A stretch of DNA of 64,000 nt, from the NCBI GenBank assembly GCA_963741135.1, contig CAVUHC010000003.1, forward strand, positions 124,001 through 188,000. Direction: 5' to 3'. Made by a program: the position numbers and the translations under genes. Below are positions 9,625 to 19,119 of this stretch, in pieces. The notes beneath the pieces were generated by a model. It did no database searches and was not told the origin of the DNA. It saw only the letters and a program-made list of their open reading frames with translations. Origin of the DNA: Gp6-AA40 sp963741135. GTDB lineage: Bacteria; Acidobacteriota; Vicinamibacteria; Vicinamibacterales; UBA2999. The stretch's first letter is position 1. Every line of letters begins with the position of its first letter.

Positions 9625-10632
9625 CTAGGATCCCGGCCGTTCGCTATCCAGGACTCTCATCTGCTGCGCGTCGTACCGGGTCCCGGCGACCGCAGACGCC
9701 GGTATGGCTTCCTCGATGCGGGCGACGTCCTCCCGCGACAGCTCCACCTGGAGCGCGCCGAGCGATTCCGCAAGCTGCGCTCGTGTGCGCGCGCCGATCA
9801 ACGGCACGATCGTCGAGCCCTTCGCCAGCACCCAGGCAATCGCGAGTTGCGAGGCACTGACCCGTTTCTCGGCAGACAAATTCTGCAGCGCCTCAATCAG
9901 GCGCTGATTGCGCTCACGGTTTTCACCCGTGAAGCGCGGCAGGTGCGCACGAAAGTCGCTCTGTGATACAGGCCTCGAGCTACTGAGCAGGCCGCGCGAC
10001 AGTACGCCGTAGGCCGTGACGCCGATGCCCAGCTCCGAAAGGACTGGGAAGATCGTGGCCTCCGGACCGCGGCTAATCAGGGAGTACTCAATCTGCAGAT
10101 CGCTGATCGGGTGTACGGCCTGCGCGCGGCGAATGGTGTCCGGCCCCACCTCCGACAAGCCGATCGCGCGAACGTAACCAGCCTTGATCAGATCGGCGAT
10201 GGCGCCGACGGTCTCCTCGATCGGGATGGTGGGATCAAGACGGCCGGGACGATAGATGTCGACGTGATCCACGCCGAGACGCGTCAGCGTGTACGATAGA
10301 AAGTTCTTCAGCGCGGCGGGGCGCGCGTCCATACCCAGCCAGCTCGCGTCCGGTCCGCGCATGGCGCCGAACTTCACCGAGAGCAGGGCCTTGTCATGGC
10401 GATCTCGCACCGCGCGGCCGATGAGCAATTCGTTGTGCCCGGCGCCATAGTAGTCGCCGGTGTCAAGGAGCGTGACGCCCGCGTCAAGCGCCGCATGGAT
10501 GGTAGCGATGCTCTCGCGCTCGTCTGCCGGACCGTACATCCCGGACATACCCATGCAGCCGAGCGCCAGCGGAAAGACTGTCGGGCCGGTCGAGCCGAGT
10601 CGACGAGGCTGATGGCGTGCTTCCGATGTCAT
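9625..10632 (-). CDS. Aldo/keto reductase
   Basis: A 335-residue (beta/alpha)8 NADPH oxidoreductase. Seen: the N-terminal LGxxGPTVFPLALGCMGMSG motif, catalytic Asp and Tyr in LLDTGDYYGAG, Lys in LSVKFG, and the C-terminal phosphate-binding segment VPLIGARTRAQL. The usual active-site His (as in LHRVDP) is absent: the protein has RPGRLDP there, a pattern shared by a subgroup of these enzymes. It is convergent with the CPBP gene, 18 bp apart. Substrate unknown, probably an aldehyde. Confidence 0.88.
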   Translation of the reverse strand: MTSEARHQPRRLGSTGPTVFPLALGCMGMSGMYGPADERESIATIHAALDAGVTLLDTGDYYGAGHNELLIGRAVRDRHDKALLSVKFGAMRGPDASWLGMDARPAALKNFLSYTLTRLGVDHVDIYRPGRLDPTIPIEETVGAIADLIKAGYVRAIGLSEVGPDTIRRAQAVHPISDLQIEYSLISRGPEATIFPVLSELGIGVTAYGVLSRGLLSSSRPVSQSDFRAHLPRFTGENRERNQRLIEALQNLSAEKRVSASQLAIAWVLAKGSTIVPLIGARTRAQLAESLGALQVELSREDVARIEEAIPASAVAGTRYDAQQMRVLDSERPGS

Positions 10633-10685
10633 CCGGCGACGCTAGATCACTTCGTTTCTCTTGGCAAGAAGGCACCCGTGAGTTC

Positions 10686-10691
10686 TATACT
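10686..10691 (+). promoter_or_regulatory. -10-like hexamer TATACT
   Basis: TATACT lies in the 180-bp gap between the divergent reductase and the hypothetical gene at 10814. No matching -35 is evident. Weak candidate. Confidence 0.25.
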
Positions 10692-10813
10692 TCCCATCGG
10701 GAACCCATGCCTGCTCACGGCGTGAAAGCGCATGTCGCGGCGTCGAAGAAGGAAGCGCTCGTGCGCGAAGTGACGCCGCTTGGTGAGAGCCCTGGTCAAT
10801 CGGTCTGCAGCGG

Positions 10814-11203
10814 ATGGACATGGGTGGAAGTGCAGCGATCGGTCGCCTCTCCGACCCGGACGCCGAAAGAGCATCGGTGAACGACAATGGCAAGATCGTC
10901 TATTGGCACCGCGAGCTGCCGCCCTTGAATGCGGAGTTGATGGCCGAACACACAATCGAGGCAACCAGCGGTCGTGTGGCAGGGACCATCAGTCATCGAG
11001 ATGAGCTGTGGGATCGTTGTTACACCGAGCTCATGGCCAATATCCAGACCCGACTGACTCAGGAGATCGCTCGCCTCGGCGGGCATTACGCACACGTCCA
11101 CAGCGAATCGATCGACACCCGCCACGACGATGCGGCGGGCGAGGCATGGCTGCACGGGCGCTTTTCGTACATGTTGTACCGTCGGCCGTCCCAGTCACCG
11201 TAG
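10814..11203 (+). CDS. Hypothetical protein
   Basis: A protein of up to 129 residues, or 108 if it starts at the GTG at 10877, where the better-looking sequence begins (KIVYWHRELPPL). It is soluble, with conserved-looking features WHRELPPLNAE, an HTIEATSG segment and a C-terminal GRFSYMLYR. No signal peptide, membrane segment or known motif. I do not recognise the family. It is convergent with the exporter operon. Confidence 0.6.
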   Translation: MDMGGSAAIGRLSDPDAERASVNDNGKIVYWHRELPPLNAELMAEHTIEATSGRVAGTISHRDELWDRCYTELMANIQTRLTQEIARLGGHYAHVHSESIDTRHDDAAGEAWLHGRFSYMLYRRPSQSP

Positions 11204-11269
11204 ACTAGCGAGGCTGCGCCTCAGACCGCCGAGCATGTGGCTCCGCCTCGCTAGTGGCAGTATCTCTTT

Positions 11270-11286
11270 GCCCCGCTTCGCGGGGC
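11270..11286. terminator. Hairpin GCCCCGC-TTC-GCGGGGC
   Basis: A perfect 7-bp stem with a 3-base loop between convergent genes. On the plus strand it is followed by GAGAAAA. It may terminate either strand. Confidence 0.5.
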
Positions 11287-11287
11287 G

Positions 11288-11333
11288 AGAAAACTTGACT
11301 CAATTGGCTGGAATTCAGGTGGTCAAGTTTTCT
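11288..11333 (-). terminator. Terminator hairpin of the exporter operon
   Basis: A perfect 12-bp inverted repeat (AGAAAACTTGAC at 11288-11299, its complement at 11322-11333) with a 22-base loop. On the minus strand the distal arm ends in TTTTCT, as in intrinsic terminators, and it begins at the adaptor gene's own stop codon. Confidence 0.6.
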
Positions 11334-12520
11334 AGCGGCCTCGAACCTCTACACGAACACCATCAGTCAACGTGTCGGGCGGGTGGAGGACGACGGTCTG
11401 GCCGGCCGACAGGCCGCCGGTGATCTGCCCGAATGTGTCGTTGCGCTGGCCGAGCTGGACGGTTCGAAGCCGCGCTCGTTCCTGCTCGACGACGAAGGTC
11501 GCCCACCCCTCTCCGCGACGAAAGAGACTCCCCACAGGGACACGGACGACGTTGTCGTCACTCCAGATGACGATGCGGACCTCGACGCGGTAGTTGTCGC
11601 CGAGCGCGCGCGCAGCCGAGGCGACATCGACGAAGTCGATCAGCACGTTCACGCGCTGCTCTTCGACGCCAAGCGCCGAGACCTTCATGAAGCCCGAGGG
11701 CTCCACGCGCCTGACTCGAGCCTTGAGCGGATGTCCTCCGCCCCATTGCTCGAGAATGACGGGCGCGCCGGGTGGCACGCGGACGGCATCGGTCGACAGC
11801 AGGTCGGCGACGATTTCCAGCCGCTGCGGGTCGCCGATTTCGAGGAGCGGCTCGCCGATCGGGACCACCGACTCGCTCTCGCGAAATCGCTTGAGGACGA
11901 TGCCGTCGATCGGTGCCACGATGACGACCTCACCACCAGCGGAGGTCGGGGCCTGCAGACGCGCGCGCGCGAGCTGAAGCTCGTACTCGGCGCGCGTCAC
12001 CGCGAACTCGGCGGCGCGCAGCGCTTCTTCGCTCGTCCTGACGGCTGTGTCTCGCCGCCTCGAGGCTGTCCCGCGCGACGAGACCGGCTTTCTCCAGCTC
12101 CTCCTGACGGCGCAGGTTCGACCGCGCGCGGGCGAGGGTTGCCGCCGCGCGTTCCCGTTCCGCCTGCGCCTGCCCGACGGCCGCCCGCGCGCCCTCGACG
12201 GCGGCGGCCAACTCGGCGCGGGCACGCGAGTCGATGAGCGGTGATTCCGCGGACGTCAGGCGAACGAGCACGGTCTTGCCGCGGATCACGCGATCGCCCG
12301 GCTCGAGCTCGATCCGCTGAAGACGGCCCGACACCGGGGCGGAGATGACGAAGCGATCGCGCACGCGAGTCTCGCCGTCCTCGTCGATCGTGACCTGCAT
12401 GGGTCCCATGTCGACGGTGGCCGCGTCCACTTCCATCGACTCGGGCCACATGGCTGCCGCCACGATGGCGAGCACGACCAGAGTGGCGGCGATCAACCGC
12501 GCGTATTTGCGAAGGGGCAT
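11332..12520 (-). CDS. HlyD/MacA-type periplasmic adaptor of an ABC exporter (one frameshift)
   Basis: Membrane-fusion protein linking an inner-membrane transporter to an outer-membrane channel. One N-terminal membrane anchor (about residues 7-27), a biotinyl-lipoyl-like half (RFVISAPVSGRLQRIELEPGD), a coiled-coil hairpin rich in Ala, Glu and Arg, the second lipoyl half (VVIVAPIDGIVLKRF) and beta-barrel domains. The frame shifts by +1 near 12055 inside the coiled coil. It is the last gene of a three-gene operon, 18 bp after the permease. Confidence 0.85.
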
Positions 12521-12538
12521 ATCAGGGCAATCTGTCCC

Positions 12539-14932
12539 TTACTCTCGGATCTTGAGCACTGCCACCAGGTCCAGTCGATCGAGCCGCCGTCGGACGATCA
12601 GGCCGGAGATGACGGCGGCGGCGATGATGCCGAGACACGACCACGCCACGGCGGACCGCGACACGTAGAGCGGAAAGCGGTACACCTCGCTGTCAATGGA
12701 GCTGACGATCGCCGCGGCAAGGCCGTAACCGAAGAGAGCGCCGACAGGCAGGGCCGCGACCGTCAAGCAGCGCGAGCTCGCCCATCAGGATGAGCGAGAT
12801 CTCCGCGCGCGTGAAGCCGAGCACGCGGAGGCTGGCCAGCTCGCGGCTGCGTTCGGACAACGACACGCGGGCGGCGTTGTACACGACGCCGAACGCGATG
12901 ATGCTCGCAAAGACGAGGTTGATGAAGATGCTCAGGCTCATGTTGGCGGACATCACTTCGCGGAAACTCTGCAGCACGGCCCGCTTGAAGCCGGCTCCAG
13001 CGACAACGGGCGTGGCCTTGAGCTCGGCCGACAGCCGTGCCTCCTGCGCGGGATCCACCAGCAGCAGGGCGCCGGTGGCCACCTCGCCCTCGCGCATCAG
13101 CTGATGCAGCGCGGCGAGGTCCATGTATGCCGACAGACCAAGAATGTCGTCGACCAGGCCGGTGACCTCGACCCGTGCGCATCGGGGCGGCGACCTTCGA
13201 GCACGTCCAGGGTGATCGTATCTCCCTGCGTCAACGCCGAGCGCCCGCGCCAGGGTCGTCGAGAGCACGACGCCGGATGGAGGCAGTCGCACCGGGTGGC
13301 CGTTGCGATCGACGATGCGCTTGAAGCGCGGTGACGGGGGCACGCCGGTGACGGCGAGATAGCGCTCGCGATAGTCCGAGCGGAGGCGCGCGGCGACGAT
13401 GCGCTGGGGCTCGACCGCGATCACGCCCGGCAGGCGGGCGAGGGCGTAGCGTGCGGCGTCTCCGCGCGGCTCGACGAAGGTGACGGTGACGTCCTGACGC
13501 TCGGCGTCCCAGAACTGCGTCAGGATCAGGCGATCGATCGCGTCGCTGAAGACGAGGCCGATCATGAGGATCGCCACAGCGAAGGCGATGCCGAACACCG
13601 AGGCCGCGGCACGCATCGGATGCCGCATCACGTTGCGCAGCACCATGCGTCCCGCGGTGCCCAGACGCCTGGCGACGAACGGTGTCTCGAGCACCGTCCG
13701 GCGGTACCGCGCAGGCGTCTCGGGCCGCATCGCTTCGGCCGGCGGCACGCGCACGGCGCGGCGGACAGCGCCGAATGCGCCGGCGCCGGCAGCGGCAAAC
13801 GTCAACGTCGTGGCGCCGATGACGACGCGGATGGGGACGCTGAAGAGCAGGACGGGGAAGCGGAAGAAATCGTTATAGAGCGCGATGACCAGCGTCCCGA
13901 ACCACGCGCCCAGACCGACGCCAAGGACGACGCCGACGAGCCCGATGGCCAGCGCCCACTTGAGGTAGTGCCAGCCGATGGCGGTGTTGGTGTAGCCGAG
14001 CGCCTTGAGCGACGCAATCTGCGGCCGCTGCAGCGCCAGGGCGCGCGTGAGCGCCACGTTGAGAATGAACGCGGCGATCAGCAGGAAGATGAGCGGCAGC
14101 AGGAAGCCAAAGCTCTGGAGCTGCGCGAGCTCGTTCTCCACCGTCCAGTGAGACAGCTGCAGCGCGCGCGGAATCGCGCCGAGTCCGCCGTAGGGCTCGA
14201 GGATTCGATCGAGGCGGGCAATGACGTCGGCGGTCTGCGCACCGGGTGACAGTCCGAGGACCACGTCGTTGAAGCCGCCCTCCATGTCGAAGGCCGCGGC
14301 CAGTGCCTGCTGATCCATCCAGAGGATCGCGAACCGCTTGTTGTCGGGCACGAGCTCGCCGGGCCGGATGCTGTAGATGTACTCGGGCGAGAGCGCCACG
14401 CCGACGATCGTCAGGCGGCGGAGGCGGCCGTTGATCACCGCGGGAATCCGATCGCCCGGATTGAGTCCGTGCGCGAGGACGAACCCCTCGCTGGCGAGCA
14501 CCTCGTCCGGGCGGCCCGGCTCGATCCACCGGCCGCGCCGCAGGAAGAGATCGTTGAGCCGCGGCCGCCGGTTCGCGGGAATCGACACGAGCCGGCCGTG
14601 GCGGGTTCCTCGATCTGATCGAGGTCGAGCGTGACGTTGGCGACCACGCGCGTTTCGATTGCGGAGACGCCGGGGATGGCGGCAATATCAGTGGCGACCC
14701 GCAAAGGCGCACGCTTCAGCGAGGCAAAGACGTCCGCGAACCGCTGGCGCTCGTAGTAGGCGCGCTGAGTCGCGCGCAGCGACTCGAAGTTCGACAGATA
14801 CATGACGTACATGGCGATGCCCGCCGCCACGACCGTGGCGATCGCCAGCGCCTGGCTCTTCATCGCCAGCAGATCCCGGAACAGCTTGCGGTTGAGCGCG
14901 GAGAGCGAGAGCCCGAATCTCATGCCTCTCAC
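12539..14932 (-). CDS. FtsX/MacB-type ABC permease (several frameshifts)
   Basis: Inner-membrane permease of about 790 residues. The N-terminal part has one membrane helix followed by a large periplasmic domain, then three helices around 14000, a second periplasmic domain and the final three helices (12550-12960), i.e. the duplicated FtsX layout. Frames change near 14600, near 13220, near 13185 and near 12765. The pair 13220/13185 compensates (one extra and one missing base), so a stretch of about a dozen residues is misread but the flanks agree. Its start overlaps the ATPase stop by four bases (ATGA). Confidence 0.85.
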
Positions 14933-15642
14933 CAGGACAACTGGCCGGGCGCCAGCTTCTCGGTCCTGTCCTCAACCGAGACGACGCGGCCGTCGGCCAG
15001 GCGGATGACCCGGTCCGCCATCGACGCGATGGCGGCGTTGTGAGTGATGACCACCGTGGTCGTGCCGAGCTCCGCGTTCACGCGCTGCAGCGCCTCGAGC
15101 ACGACGATACCGGTGGAGATGTCGAGGGCGCCGGTCGGCTCGTCGCACAGCAGGACCGACGGGCGCTTGGCGATGGCGCGCGCGATGGCGACGCGCTGCT
15201 GCTCGCCGCCGGACAACTGGGCGGGAAAATGCTCGCGTCGCGCGTCGAGCTTGACCATCCGGAGCGCCTCGTCCGGCAGCATCGGCCGCTCGGAGATCTC
15301 GGTGACGAGGGCGACGTTCTCTTCAGCGGTCAGACTGGGAATCAGGTTGTAGAACTGGAAGACGAAGCCGACGTGTCGGCGGCGATACGCGGTGAGGGTC
15401 GCTTCGTCGGCTCGCGTCAGGTCGACGTCGCGGTACAGGACCTGCCCGCTGGTCGGCACGTCGAGGCCGCCGATGATGTTGAGGAGGGTGGACTTGCCGG
15501 ATCCCGACGGCCCCAGCAGAACGACGAATTGGCCTTCATCGAGCGTGAGCGTGACGTCCCGCAGCGCGTGGACTTCGACCTCGCCCATGCCGTAGACCTT
15601 GGTGAGCTCGTGAATCTGGAAGAGCGGCGCCGGCATCGTCAA
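14929..15642 (-). CDS. ABC transporter ATPase (MacB/LolD type)
   Basis: A 237-residue nucleotide-binding subunit that powers the permease. Walker A GPSGSGKST, Q loop in FVFQFYN, signature LSGGEQQR, Walker B VLLCDEP, and the switch His in VITHN are all present. The size and the FQFYNL segment are typical of the family that drives mechanotransmission exporters rather than importers. First gene of the operon ATPase-permease-adaptor; the exported substrate is not evident. Confidence 0.92.
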   Translation of the reverse strand: MTMPAPLFQIHELTKVYGMGEVEVHALRDVTLTLDEGQFVVLLGPSGSGKSTLLNIIGGLDVPTSGQVLYRDVDLTRADEATLTAYRRRHVGFVFQFYNLIPSLTAEENVALVTEISERPMLPDEALRMVKLDARREHFPAQLSGGEQQRVAIARAIAKRPSVLLCDEPTGALDISTGIVVLEALQRVNAELGTTTVVITHNAAIASMADRVIRLADGRVVSVEDRTEKLAPGQLSW

Positions 15643-15874
15643 GGTAGCCGGAGGCCTCCGGACCTCCAGGGAGTTAGTCTAGTGCTGCATGGTGACATGA
15701 CAGAGTCTCGTCTCCCTTTCCACTGCTGTTCGTGTCGTTTCCATCGGCCAAGGCTCCGACGTTTGAGCGGCGAGATCCAGGGCACCAGACGATCGACGCC
15801 GTGGTTCCGCTCCGTACGACCTCTTCGTGAAGTGGCGGGGCGTCAGGACATCTCCACGTGTGCCTAGTAGAGCG

Positions 15875-16946
15875 TCAGGCTGCGTCTGGTCCTGGCGGGG
15901 CCGGCAGCGTCACCGTCACCGCAGTGCCGCCGGATTCCGGACAGGTGAGCGACAGCGATCCGCCGTGCAGCTCGGCGACCCGTTTCGCGATCGGCAGTCC
16001 CAGGCCCCCGCCGCGCGCCTTCGTTGTGAAGAATGGCTCCAGGACCTCGTGCCGGAGCTCGATCGGGATTCCCGGGCCGCTGTCGCGCACTTCGATCGCC
16101 CATGTGCCGTCGCGCCGTTCGCCCGTGACGCGGATGCGGCCATGACCATTCATCGCCTGCGCGGCGTTCAACAGCAGGTTGAGCACAGTCGCCCGAAGCA
16201 GGTCTGGATCGGCGGTGATGCTTCCGTCCCCGCCCTCAATCTGCACGTCGAGCGACGATCCGATCGGGTCGCGGCGAAGCATCGTCGACCGCCTCGTCGA
16301 GCAGGTAGCGCAGGTTGACCTCGCGAGAGGCGCGGCGGCCTCGGCCGCGCGAACATCATCAGGTCCTGAATGAGCTCGTTCAGCGCGTCGATGCGCGCGA
16401 CGACGTCGCGCATGACGACGGTTTCGCTGTCGCCGCTCGCCCGTCGCGACATCAGCACCTGCATGGCGCCCTTGATCCCCGCCAACGGGTTCTTGACCTC
16501 GTGCGCGACGACCGCGGCCATCTGACCGAGGCGCGCCAGCGCCGCCTGCTGCGCGAGCCGTTCTTCGGCCGCTTTGCGCGCCGTGATGTCGGCCCGGATG
16601 GCGATGTACTGATACGGCTTGTCGTGCGCGTCGAGGAACGGAACGATGGTCGTGTCCACCCAGTAGTAATGGCCGTCCTTGGCGCGGTTGCGGATCTCCC
16701 CGTGCCACACGCGTCCATTCGCGATCGTCCGCCAGAGATCGCGAATGAAGTCCTTTGAATGAAACGCGGAGTTGATGATGCGGTGGTCCTCCCCGATCAG
16801 CTCCTCGCGGCTGTATCCGGAGATCTCGCAGAACTTGTCGTTGACGTAGGTAATCCGCCCGGCGACATCGGTCGTCGGCCACGATCGCGGCATGGTCGAG
16901 CGCGCGCTTTAAGTCTGCAAGCGGGTTGCGTTTCAGAGCTGGTCAT
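15875..16946 (-). CDS. PAS sensor histidine kinase (four or more +1 frameshifts)
   Basis: Soluble sensor kinase of about 355 residues. One PAS domain with PAC tail (DVAGRITYVNDKFCEISGY to IRADITARK), HisKA with the phospho-acceptor in AHEVKNPLAGI, N box LNLLLNAAQAM, G1 DSGPGIP and G2 GGGLGLP. Extra bases are inferred near 16918, 16886, 16325 and 16280; joining the frames gives an uninterrupted kinase. The likely ATG at 16946 is only 16 bp from the GTG of the divergent regulator at 16963, its presumed partner. The HisKA part resembles that of the kinase at 2427, so the two systems look like duplicates. Confidence 0.82.
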
Positions 16947-16949
16947 CGC

Positions 16950-16955
16950 TATACT
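16950..16955 (+). promoter_or_regulatory. -10 hexamer TATACT of the second NtrC gene
   Basis: TATACT ends 7 bp before the GTG at 16963, so transcription would start at or next to the start codon. A possible -35, TTGCGT, lies 18 bp upstream at 16926. No Shine-Dalgarno sequence fits between. This implies a leaderless mRNA. Confidence 0.45.
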
Positions 16956-16962
16956 GAAGCCC

Positions 16963-18327
16963 GTGCCATCCGCGACGACTGTTGATCGTTGACGACGAAT
17001 CGCTGATCCGCTGGTCTCTGTGCGAGCGCCTGACCGCCGAGGGCTATGACGTCCTCGAGGCAGGTCTCGCGTCCGAGGCGCTCGATCGGATGTCGGCGAC
17101 CGAGATCGATCTCGTGCTCCTCGACTTCAAGCTTCCCGACGGCGACGGCCTGACGGTGCTCAAACGCGTCAAGGAGGTCAGGCCGGAAACGCAGGTCATC
17201 ATGATGACCGCCTTCTCGACCGTCGAAAACGCCGTCGAGGCGATGAGGCTCGGGGCCTACCACTACGTCAACAAGCCGTTCAATCTCGACGAAGTCGTGC
17301 TGCTGGTCGAGAAAGCGCTCGAGACCAGTCAGCTTCGTCGTGAAGTGCGGGCGTTGCGGAGCGGCCAGGGGCGCGAGTATTCGTTCGATTCGATCATCGG
17401 CTCCTCGCCTGCGATGCAGGCCATCAAGTCGCTGCTCGAACGCGTCGCAAAGAGCCCCGCCTCGACGGTCCTGTTGACCGGCGACACCGGGAACCGGCAA
17501 GGACCTCGCCGCCAAGGCCATTCACTACAACAGCGACCGGGCACGGCGGCAGTTCGTGAACATCACGATGTCGGCGCTTCCCGAGCAGCTCCTCGAGAGC
17601 GAGCTGTTCGGCCACGAGCGCGGCGCGTTCACCGACGCGCGCCAGCAGAAGCGCGGCCTGCTCGAGACCGCCGACGGCGGCACCGTCTTCCTCGATGAAA
17701 TCGGTGAGATGACGCCGGGGCTGCAGGCCAAGCTGTTGCGGTTTCTCGAGGAGAAGACTTTCAAGCGCGTCGGCGGCCTCTCCGATATCCGCGTCGATGT
17801 TCGTGTCATCGCCGCGACGAACCGGAACCTCGAGCAGGAGGTCCAGCACGGGAAGTTCCGCGAGGATCTCTTTTACCGGCTGCAGGTCATGCCGATCGCG
17901 CTGCCGCCTCTTCGCGAACGACACGGCGACATCCCGTCTGCTTGCCTCGTTCTACATCGACTTGTTCAACCGTGAATTCAAGCGACATGTGCGCGGGGCC
18001 TCGCCTGACGCGCTCGCGATGCTCGAGCAGTATCAATGGCCCGGGAACGTCCGTGAAATGCGTAATGCGATCGAGCGTGCGATGCTGCTCGTCGATCACG
18101 ACTGGCTACAGCCGGCCGACTTCACGACCCTGACACGGACCGTCACGCCAACCGAATTCAAGCTGCCTGCCGAGGGGATCAGCCTCGACGACGTCGAACG
18201 ACAGCTCCTCGTCCAGGCGCTCGAGCGCGCCGGCGGCAACCAGACGCACGCGGGACAGCTCCTCGGCATCAATCGCGACCAGGTGCGGTACCGCATCGAG
18301 AAGTTCGGTCTGAGCGCGAAAAGCTAG
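16963..18327 (+). CDS. NtrC-family sigma-54-dependent response regulator (three +1 frameshifts)
   Basis: Paralogue of the regulator at 5049 with the same architecture: receiver (phospho-Asp in VLLDFKLPD), AAA+ domain (Walker A near 17480, GAFTDA loop, GTVFLDEIGE Walker B) and Fis-type helix-turn-helix (GGNQTHAGQLLGINRDQVRYR). Extra bases are inferred near 16981, 17491 and 17935. The GTG at 16963 is the likely start; an in-frame TTG at 16982 follows the first shift. It is divergent from the kinase at 15875. Its DNA-binding helix is almost identical to that of the first regulator, so the two probably read the same or very similar sites, perhaps the GCGGA..TCCGC palindromes found in this window. 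Confidence 0.86.
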
Positions 18328-18337
18328 CCCCTAGCCC

Positions 18338-18868
18338 TCAGCATTGCCCGTCGACGCTCGATGTCGCCATGAGCGCGGGCGGCACCTCCACGGCGACTTC
18401 GTTCATCGTTTTCGCCTTCGCAGTCGCCGGCGTCTCACGCACAGTCAGCACCGGGCACGGCGCCGTTCGAACGACCCGTTCCGCGACGCTCCCCATGAGG
18501 AGGTGAGACATCCCGCCGCGGCCGTGGGTACCCATGATGATCAGATCGATATCGTGCCCCCCGGCATACTCCACGATGGACCCCGCCGGCGTGCCGATGA
18601 CGGCCGCGGTCGTTGCCCCGAGCTCCCGCATGTCAGACGAATGCAGACGATCCTTCAGCCTGGCGACGCCGTCGGCAAGCAAGTCGTCGCGGAGTCCCTC
18701 CACTTCCGGCACGTAGACTTCAGTGGCATACGCGGCTCGAAACGGGTCGTCGACGACGTGCAGCAGGTGCAGCGACGCGCCGAAGCGCGCGGCCACAGCT
18801 CTGGCGTATTCCAGCGCCGCATCCGAGGGCGGGCTGAAGTCGGTTGGAACAAGGATGCGATTGAACAT
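18338..18868 (-). CDS. Universal stress protein (UspA family)
   Basis: A 176-residue protein with the ATP-binding pattern GTHGRGGMSHLLMGSVAERVVR and VLTV after it, placing it in the nucleotide-binding Usp subfamily. It likely binds ATP and acts in survival under anoxia or energy stress. The ATG at 18868 follows GGGAGGA by four bases. A sigma-54 promoter lies at 18908-18923. The C-terminal 30 residues go beyond the usual Usp end and look unstructured. Convergent with the regulator at 16963, 10 bp apart. A paralogue with the same promoter type is at 30148. Confidence 0.88.
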   Translation of the reverse strand: MFNRILVPTDFSPPSDAALEYARAVAARFGASLHLLHVVDDPFRAAYATEVYVPEVEGLRDDLLADGVARLKDRLHSSDMRELGATTAAVIGTPAGSIVEYAGGHDIDLIIMGTHGRGGMSHLLMGSVAERVVRTAPCPVLTVRETPATAKAKTMNEVAVEVPPALMATSSVDGQC

Positions 18869-18907
18869 GACGTCCTCCCTCTCGTACAAGAGTTCATTAA
18901 TGACTAG

Positions 18908-18923
18908 AGCAGAGTCCGTACCA
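18908..18923 (-). promoter_or_regulatory. Sigma-54 promoter of the universal stress gene
   Basis: On the minus strand TGGTACGGACTCTGCT: the invariant GG (-24) and GC (-12) are separated by exactly ten bases, as sigma-54 requires. The start site would fall near 18898, 30 bp before the ATG and upstream of the SD. The paralogue at 30148 has the same sequence except two bases between the elements. Confidence 0.65.
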
Positions 18924-18974
18924 TCGCTCCGCCGCGTCCTCGTTCACGCCGGCATCCGTGCTGGGCCCGTCGCC

Positions 18975-18988
18975 GCGGAATAGTCCGC
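18975..18988. promoter_or_regulatory. Candidate activator site GCGGAATAGTCCGC
   Basis: Palindrome with 5-bp arms, 52 bp behind the sigma-54 promoter of the stress gene (minus strand) and 95 bp before a sigma-54-like sequence (19082-19098) of the divergent gene at 19120. It resembles sites at 4367 and 30758. It would suit an NtrC-type enhancer serving both directions. Confidence 0.5.
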
Positions 18989-19081
18989 ACAGCGCCGTAG
19001 TAATTCCCACCGAGCCACCTCAAAGACGCGCGTCCGTGCAACCCAGCAGGCGCACTTTCACAAGTGTCGATGATTGCCACG

Positions 19082-19098
19082 GGGTCGCGATCTTGCAA
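19082..19098 (+). promoter_or_regulatory. Possible sigma-54 promoter of the 19120 gene
   Basis: GG (19083-19084) and GC (19095-19096) are ten bases apart and the -12 element is a full TTGCA. The -24 part is poor apart from GG. The start site would be near 19108, leaving a very short leader before AGGTGA and the ATG. Confidence 0.35.
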
Positions 19099-19119
19099 CC
19101 TGGATCGCAGGTGACGTCG

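Noticed and set aside
12539..14932. ABC permease as a true pseudogene
   Set aside because: All helices and both periplasmic domains can be read when single-base shifts are corrected, one pair of shifts compensates, and its operon partners are readable; sequence error is more likely.
16982..18327. Reading the second NtrC gene as several short genes
   Set aside because: The pieces join into one protein collinear with the intact architecture of its paralogue at 5049.
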